A DNA stretch of 64,000 bases from Poronia punctata (Eukaryota > Ascomycota > Sordariomycetes > Xylariales > Xylariaceae): NCBI GenBank assembly GCA_022579005.1, contig MU401482.1, positions 80,273-144,272 on the forward strand. The letters run 5' to 3'. The notes under the pieces are model-generated. The model worked only from the letters and a program-made list of their open reading frames with translations. It was not told the DNA's origin and ran no database searches. Positions within the stretch are counted from its first letter, which is position 1, and every line of letters begins with the position of its first letter. This document shows, piece after piece, positions 57,593 through 64,000 of this stretch. The position numbers were made by a program, and so were the translations under genes.

Positions 57593-58972
57593 TTATGGCT
57601 TCTTCGCGCGTTTTGAGTGCCTGGCGCCATTTGCACTTGTGCTGACCTCGTCGTCCTCCGATTCGCTCGGGCTTTCCACCCGTCCGCGTATCCTGTCATT
57701 TCCTTTCTTGATAGATATAAGACATCCCTGTTCCTTTAGCTTCTTCGTGAGCGCGGTGCTAGCTTTCATGCCTGGAAAGTCCTTGGCGTTGTAGACCGTG
57801 AAGACGTCGCTCATGACCACATCCACAACTGGGACCCTGCCGCCGGGGGCTGAATCCCGATTCAACACCATGAAGCTGAATTGTAGGCGAAATGAACCCG
57901 GCGTCCGACAGGACAAATCGGGAAAGCAGAAGAAGCACCCATACTCGTCGTTGATGTCTTTTCCCACAAAGGGAGATGAGACCACGGTCCCCGTCAATCT
58001 CCGTTGCGTACGATAGTCTTCAGGCATGGAAGACATGTCCGTATCCCCTGCCTCGTTCCAAATAGTGCAATGCATTACCGAGTAGCAACGGTCGAGCCTT
58101 CGCTTGATGTCCTCATCCGATGAAGTAGGGTCTATGATTTCCATCTGCACGATAGGCGGGGGGTCGATGACTCTGCGGTCCCGCTCGCCGTAACCGCATG
58201 ATCTGGCAGCTACCGGCTGCTGGCGGATGTGAATACGGTAAGTCACGGGTGTTGCAGCCGGTGCGAAGCTCCGTTGAGGTGCCTTCTGGGCTGCCTTGGA
58301 TGACGGTTCTGGTATAGTAGGGTCTGGTGTCGAGCTCTGCTCACTGCTCAGTAAATCGGCTATTTTCATCCGTTCTGGAGCGCGCCCGCCAGGCTGCGAC
58401 CACGCCTGATGAGAGGAACTACTCGCTTGAGAGGAGCCGTCCCTGTAGCCGGGCTGTCCGAGACCATTCGGGACGGCCCTCGCAAGCTGCGGTTCCGGGG
58501 GGAACGCCCGCAGGGCCGGGTGCTCATGGGCGGCTGGAAAGTGAGATGGCGGGGGGAAGGCCGGCCGAGGTGATCTGTGATTGGGAAGACGACGGGCGCG
58601 CATGTAATCTGGCAAGTCTTCCGAGTAATCACTTGCTGTAGATGAATGGCTAGGCGAATGGCGGGCCCCGGGGTCGACGGGACGCCGATTGTTAGCACTG
58701 GATGTGAAATACGCCTCGGGACCTGCTATAGGGCCTTGTGCGTGTCGGAGAGCTGGGATCGAAGGCGCAGACGAGTATGCCTCGGCAGCTGAGTGATGGC
58801 TGCGGTATGCATCGTTCACTCTGTTGGGGCCGCTCTGGCTGTGATGGACACCGTTGGTGAAAGATGACGGCGGGGGCAGGCTGAACGCCTGCGAGTTCTC
58901 CTCTTGGGGGTGGTACGAAGCATGCCGTGGAGTCTGACGGTCTTGATCCCAAGAGTCCGTTTGTCTTGTCAT
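57593..58972 (-). CDS. velC: Velvet-domain regulator, VelC type
   Basis: Single exon, 459 residues from the ATG at 58972, which has a strong CACC context; an upstream in-frame ATG at 59005 would add 11. Residues 1-240 are disordered (H-, P-, S- and Q-rich). The velvet domain is C-terminal, about 242-435: VTYRIHIRQQPVAARSCGYG, RRVIDPPPIVQ, MHCTIWNEAGDTDMSS, GTVVSSPFVGKD, GCFFCFPDLSCRTPGSFRL, then MSDVFTVYNAKDFPGM and CLISIKKGN. The C-terminal placement and these sequences fit VelC rather than VosA (N-terminal domain) or VelB (domain split by an insertion). Velvet proteins are DNA-binding regulators of development and secondary metabolism; VelC has been tied to sexual development (family knowledge). 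A basic C-terminal RHSKRAKKP may be a nuclear signal. Confidence 0.88.
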   Translation of the reverse strand: MTRQTDSWDQDRQTPRHASYHPQEENSQAFSLPPPSSFTNGVHHSQSGPNRVNDAYRSHHSAAEAYSSAPSIPALRHAQGPIAGPEAYFTSSANNRRPVDPGARHSPSHSSTASDYSEDLPDYMRARRLPNHRSPRPAFPPPSHFPAAHEHPALRAFPPEPQLARAVPNGLGQPGYRDGSSQASSSSHQAWSQPGGRAPERMKIADLLSSEQSSTPDPTIPEPSSKAAQKAPQRSFAPAATPVTYRIHIRQQPVAARSCGYGERDRRVIDPPPIVQMEIIDPTSSDEDIKRRLDRCYSVMHCTIWNEAGDTDMSSMPEDYRTQRRLTGTVVSSPFVGKDINDEYGCFFCFPDLSCRTPGSFRLQFSFMVLNRDSAPGGRVPVVDVVMSDVFTVYNAKDFPGMKASTALTKKLKEQGCLISIKKGNDRIRGRVESPSESEDDEVSTSANGARHSKRAKKP

Positions 58973-61900
58973 GGTGACCGGCCAACGAACACTAGGGGGC
59001 AGCAACGTGAGAAAACAGCCAGACCGACCAACATTGAAACGGGGCCGGCGTTGACGTGTTGTTGATTGGCATATACGGGTTTATATATGTTCAAGGGTAT
59101 AAAAGAGGGTGGCCTCCTTCGTACGCGGCACCGAGGTGCTGTGTAGGAGGCGATGTACGACAGGTCAGATATCGATTACAAGTGATTGACTTGTGACCAG
59201 CAAAGCCGATGTTTGCGATACGTTTTGGCTTTTTGGCTGAATTGTAGCACTGAGTAGCTCGTAATCAGAATTGCGTCTGGCAATAAAACAGGCTCCTAGA
59301 AGAGCCTATTTGCTAAAGACGTTGGGACTAGGTTAGGACTGAAGTATAGTAAAGTCGTAGGGGGGGGAAAAAAGGCTGGCGCTAATGGTAGCAGTACCAG
59401 CAACAACAGTGGCAGCGACGAAGGAAGGTTGTAACTTCTTATTACAGCCCTTGCTTTTAAAAGAGGCTGCTGCGCCCGGTGTGAGGACGGCAGAACCCCA
59501 ACTGCCAAGCAGTAGGTAATGACCAAGCAGCGGCGAGATTGAGAACTGGTAGCATAAGTAGCTGGTTACTGCCCGGTCTCGAGAAAGCGAACACTCAGGC
59601 GCGCCAGAGGTCAAATCAAAAGCAGAGAATCCGGATGCCAGTACGTAACGCGTGCGGACACCTACATCACAGGCATGTTCTGGCTCTGTCCCGGTTCGGA
59701 TCTGTCTGGGTTCCTACTTGGGCTGGATGGAGCACCCTATTTGGTGTATGATACGGTACGATTTTGAAATTAATTGAGGGATACCTGGCTAGGTAGGCAA
59801 GCAGGGCAAGTCAATGTCAGGGGGTCTGATCCTTGCCGCCGCCTCGCCTCGTGATTACGAGTATGTTTACAGATGCCTTAGGTGAATAATACCTTAGTAC
59901 CTAACCTGCACATAGGTAGATTACCTATTAAATACATGTAGGCAAGTTTACCTGGTACGTGTACATGTGTGCAACAGTTACAGACCCACTCGACCAAAGC
60001 CAACAATTTGAAGGAGAACTACCTCATGTATGTTATATGAGTAGGTACCTTGTATGCAACTTTTGTGGTGAAGCAGATCAATTGCCTATTAGGAAAGAGA
60101 AATATGTAGGGCATCTTGAGAACATTCGATTTGGACTTTCAGGGTTATTAGATGTACGTCATGGTGTAGACATTTCATATCTACCTACTCGTACCTTTTG
60201 CCTCACGGAAATCTTCAGAGCAAGCTACCGTGGGTTATCCTAATAATGACTGGTATCTCGCATTTCAAAATTCAAGCACACACAACAAGGCATAGATACT
60301 GTGCCGTATCGCTTACCAATGTGAAGCACTGCATACCGAACCGGCGTGCTGTTACACTGCTACATAGCGCGGGCCAACTAGCCGGCGTGTTGGACAGCTC
60401 CTAAAAACCAGCGCTTAGGATGTGCGTGTAGAGATGATGGGCCACTACTCGTAGGTTTGCAGAATGCAGAAGACGGCTGATGGGCCGATACTTACATACA
60501 CGTACATGTTGTCCACCTTGCGCTGCAGCTCCAGAATTATGCATGGGTGTGCTTCATGCTGTCCAGCGCAGGGACATAAGCCACATCCCGAATTGCATGT
60601 AGCTGCTATGTAGGACAGTTCTTATACTTGTAGCTTGAGCCAGACATTTACTAAAATCGAGCAGATAGCTGGGAGCTTGAGAGATGCTTGAAAAGATACA
60701 GCTCGGTATTTCCTTATGTTTAACAGGGTCCACACAAGAAACCACCAAGGACATGCTCCCAATCCAATCCCTTCATCTCTTGGACCAAGTACCTTAGGTA
60801 CTAAGGTATGTAGTAACAAGGGACAGTACCTAGGTACATACCTCTGCGTAAGGTACATGTATGTAGGTATTACCGACTTGCATCTGCTGCTAAGACCAAA
60901 GACCTCACCTACATACTTACCTAAGGTACTTATCGCTATGTTACCTGCAACATTCCTGTACACATAATAATGCTCCCGGATTAACGGTCATGTAAAACCC
61001 CATATCGACAATCCATGTCCTTTAAATATCCATATTGCTAGCGTTACATTGGCTTGCTTTATAGAATCTTGGCAGAGGTCAAAAATCACGATATGATCAT
61101 CTTGCAAGACAATGGAGAGTAGCACCTTTAATTCCTGTATCGTCCCTTTTTAAGAGTCATGGCTTCAAAGCTGGTCGGTTGCCAACATTTATCTATACAC
61201 TCACATCTTCTTGTCGCTGCAGAGTATACTGGTTAAGCGATCATTTGATAAAGGGATGGAACTAACAGCAAGGGATATAGATGGTGTACTCGTAGGTAGG
61301 TCATGGCTACCTTACAGTCTACCCGACCAACGTGGGCCAAATCCATCTGGTGTTGGGCTAGAAATTTCAAGCAAAAAGTTCCTCGAGTCTAGGCCGGGAT
61401 ATTGAGTTGGTTTGGTGAGATTCTTTAGTGCGCGTATGGGGTACCTGTCAGTGACGAAAACCGAGTACTCGGGCCCTGTGCAGTGCAAGGTAGTAACCGT
61501 CTTTTGCAGCTAGCCATCTCGGCCATTTACATACACCCCTGCCTGTTGCCACACGCCCCCGCACCCGCCTCCCCGCCCCACGGCACTTCACGTTCTTTCC
61601 CGCAGGCTTCTACGCGTACAGCAAGCGCACCGGAGATGTGTTATAAAGTATCAAGTAAGGTAAGTAGGTAAGCAGATTCTGTTCTGTCCCTCTGCCAGTT
61701 TCTGGCTCCAGCTGTATACAGGCAAGAAATCTGCATACAAGTCCTGGTATTCTAGGGCAAGAAGCTAGGTACCTACTTCTAGATGCTACCTCTTTACAGC
61801 GCGTAATGATATGCCCTGATCCTGTCTTCTCCTCAAGCCGCGCTTGATTGGGGTTCTTCCAATTGATGCAACTGGATAAAATATAATATGTGTCTACAAG

Positions 61901-64000
61901 TAGATTGAGGTGTTGTACTTTACCTAATGGTATCCTTGGCTAATTCTGGTCTACCTAGACCATTTTTCTCAACGTAAATTTTTATATATACTTAGGTACT
62001 TATACAGGTGCTCCCTCCCAACTATCTATCTCTGTTAGGAAAGCCGTTCGATGATTGCCGGATAAACAAAGGGTTGACTACTTAGCCTCCATGAAACGAC
62101 AATACCGATAATGTACGGCATATTTCAGCGGTCCTCTGCCGTAGTCTTTTCGCCTCCCACTGTGGGCTCGTCTACTGTCCCGGCCTAATGGGTACCTATT
62201 TTGGGCCTGACCAAAGTAACAGAACAGAAGGCGTAACACGAATTGACTGGTACGTCACATTTCAATCTGTTCGCACGACCATCTATCAAATGACCACGGG
62301 GTGATTTACCTTAGGTACTATGTAAGTCAGCTATCATCGCTCTTCTTCTTCGACCGGCACGTCAGTGTCAAGTGTAAGAAGCCTCTATGAGCTAAGACGC
62401 TCGCTTAATTCTTTCCAGTAACACAAGTGTCGGCCAAAGGAGGTAAGTAAGGAAGCTGCCAAGCCTGTATGGCGCCCAGCGTGCGTTCAACCGGTGTGCC
62501 GGCGACATGGACGACTGAGGACCGAATACGGTACCTAGATACCTGTCACTTATGTTGCAAGCGGGCAACCACAGCGTCACCATGTCTTTAATGAGTCACG
62601 CCCAGTATGTATGGGAGTGCCTGGTCCATGTCCCGCGACATATAGTGAGAAGTTTTCCGTCCCGCCCAACTGGCAGCACGGCCCATGTATGGCACGGCCG
62701 TCCCATGAGTATCGATGACCGAGAGAAGCCGTTACTCGGCTGACCATTCTAGGTATCCGTGGACACCCCAAGGGCCAAAGGCGCCGGCGTTGAACCGCAA
62801 TACAACAGTCAACAAGAAAGGAGGGCATCTGTGTTGGCTTCCTGTCACTCCAACGTGCAAACCCCCCCCCAGCGACCCTCTGAGCTGGTTGTTATGGGTC
62901 AACCTGGGACCAGAGTTACATTCGCTAGCATCGGCAGCCGTCGTTGCATCTCTGCGGGGTCTCGTTCTCGATACATAAACAGGACACAAGCAAATAGGCG
63001 TTCAAACTTGTCACTTGTTAATACGGCACCCCGGTACGCGGCACGCTTGGAGACGCTTCGGCAGAGTGGGCATGAACTCGTAGCCGCAGGGGTGTGGGCG
63101 GCGCAGTACGAGTAAGATGCCCAAAGGGCAGAACACGTGAAGCCACCAGTCTTGACAACCCCAGCTGCAATCCATGACAATTGTTGTTGGATTACCCGGC
63201 TACTGGTACTCCTAGTACTGCTGGCACTTGGTTACCTGCAGCCTACTCCTTCTCTTCGGCCGCCGCCTTAAGCGACTTAGTCGCCCGACTTCAGCTTTTG
63301 GTTGTTGCCCTTTTTCTCCTCTCTTGACCCCAAGTTGCCTCTTCGATTGCCCGCCGTGTCCATGCCATGCTATGCCATGCCATAACCTCGTTCTTGCCCA
63401 CTGCACCTACAACTGGAGCGCATGCTGGGATGCCTCGCTTTGAACGCCTACAAGCGCTAATGAGCCCGACTTGGGTAAGTTGTCAACCTGTCTCTGTAGA
63501 GGGGCCCGGGTAGCATGGTCATAGGGTGCAGCCATACATACGCATGACGTAGTTCAAGGCTACGAGTCGAATTCAACCGACCTGCTGCAGGACAATCGAC
63601 GATACTTTCCCGCCTTACTCAGACTTCCGGCCAACAAACTGCCCGATTTACTGGTATATGGAAACCTCCCGCGTCATACTTCCTATATCCAGGGCCTAAC
63701 CAGACTTGACTTCTCCCGTGAAAGCGACATGAGATACGATGACTGCATATTACAACCAAGTTTTCCAACTTTGCACTGGTTCTACCAGGCAATTTGGAAG
63801 AACCCTAGAATATGTCAACCCTCCTTGACATGGCTTGATTGACGAAGAGGCTTGTTGTAGCCCCCAGGTTTTTTTTTTTTTTTTTGGTTTTTTTTTTTGA
63901 ATCCGCTTCAGACAGGCAGGCATTTCCGTTGTGCTCGTTGGGGGGCCCCCCCCCCCCCCGCCGGCGGGACCGCACGGGGGCGTGGGAGCGGGAAAGCGAG
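58973..64000. other. 5-kb gene-free stretch to the window end
   Basis: The first part is the VelC promoter and leader. Further on are octamers at 59856, 60186, 60446, 61287 and 63107, numerous TAGGTA/TACCTA palindromes near 60780-60920, and an open frame at 59959-60243 with a faint zinc-finger look. From about 63869 the sequence becomes T17, T11 and C14 homopolymers and GC-only DNA, probably a poor-quality contig end. No gene is supported. Confidence 0.45.

Noticed and set aside
63520..63545. GTCATAGGGTG resembling a dispersed 5S rRNA 5' end
   Set aside because: The following sequence does not match 5S rRNA and no 5S internal control boxes are seen.

Overview
The window is nuclear DNA of a filamentous ascomycete (Pezizomycotina, most likely a Sordariomycete; inferred). 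It carries fungal-only families: a VelC-type velvet regulator, a DUF1770 protein, an Apa2-type AP4A phosphorylase, a fused prephenate dehydratase/ACT enzyme, an NLP-like secreted protein and a GH55 glucanase. Genes contain short introns of about 50-150 nt with fungal GTANGT donors. Nothing prokaryotic, viral or CRISPR-like was seen, and no complete tRNA or rRNA gene was found. || I support 18 protein-coding genes; splice sites were chosen by eye so that frame and family similarity continue across each junction. Left part (0-17 kb): complex I assembly factor NDUFAF2 (-), a calponin-homology protein (+), a PEP-mutase/isocitrate-lyase family enzyme (+), a fungal four-helix membrane protein (-), a conserved unknown protein (-), an NLP-family secreted protein (-) and a class I glutamine amidotransferase (-). 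Centre (17-40 kb): a 4.6-kb gene-free stretch, a Myb/SANT-like protein (+) convergent with an AP4A phosphorylase (-), 3.6 kb without a gene, the GH55 glucanase (+), 6.8 kb without a gene and with an assembly gap, and a six-exon amino-acid permease (+). Right part (40-59 kb) is denser: V-ATPase assembly factor Vma22 (+), DUF1770 protein (+), a WHIM-domain chromatin protein (-), translation release factor eRF1 (+), prephenate dehydratase (+), pyruvate dehydrogenase E1 alpha (-) and VelC (-). The last 5 kb holds no supported gene and ends in homopolymer-rich sequence typical of a contig end. || The genes do not form a biosynthetic cluster or a defence system. They are mostly housekeeping functions (respiration, V-ATPase assembly, translation termination, phenylalanine synthesis, pyruvate oxidation, nucleotide turnover) mixed with a few secreted or regulatory genes. 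The most unusual signals are: about 29 copies of the octamer TACTCGTA/TACGAGTA, all in non-coding DNA, about 15 times expectation; a 108-bp duplication at exactly 200-bp offset beside an N gap whose 14 differences are all transversions, which points to an assembly or base-calling artefact; an in-frame stop in the GH55 gene followed by a 50-codon open extension of similar composition; a GC-AG intron in the pyruvate dehydrogenase gene; and an in-frame poly-threonine microsatellite in the phenylalanine-synthesis enzyme.
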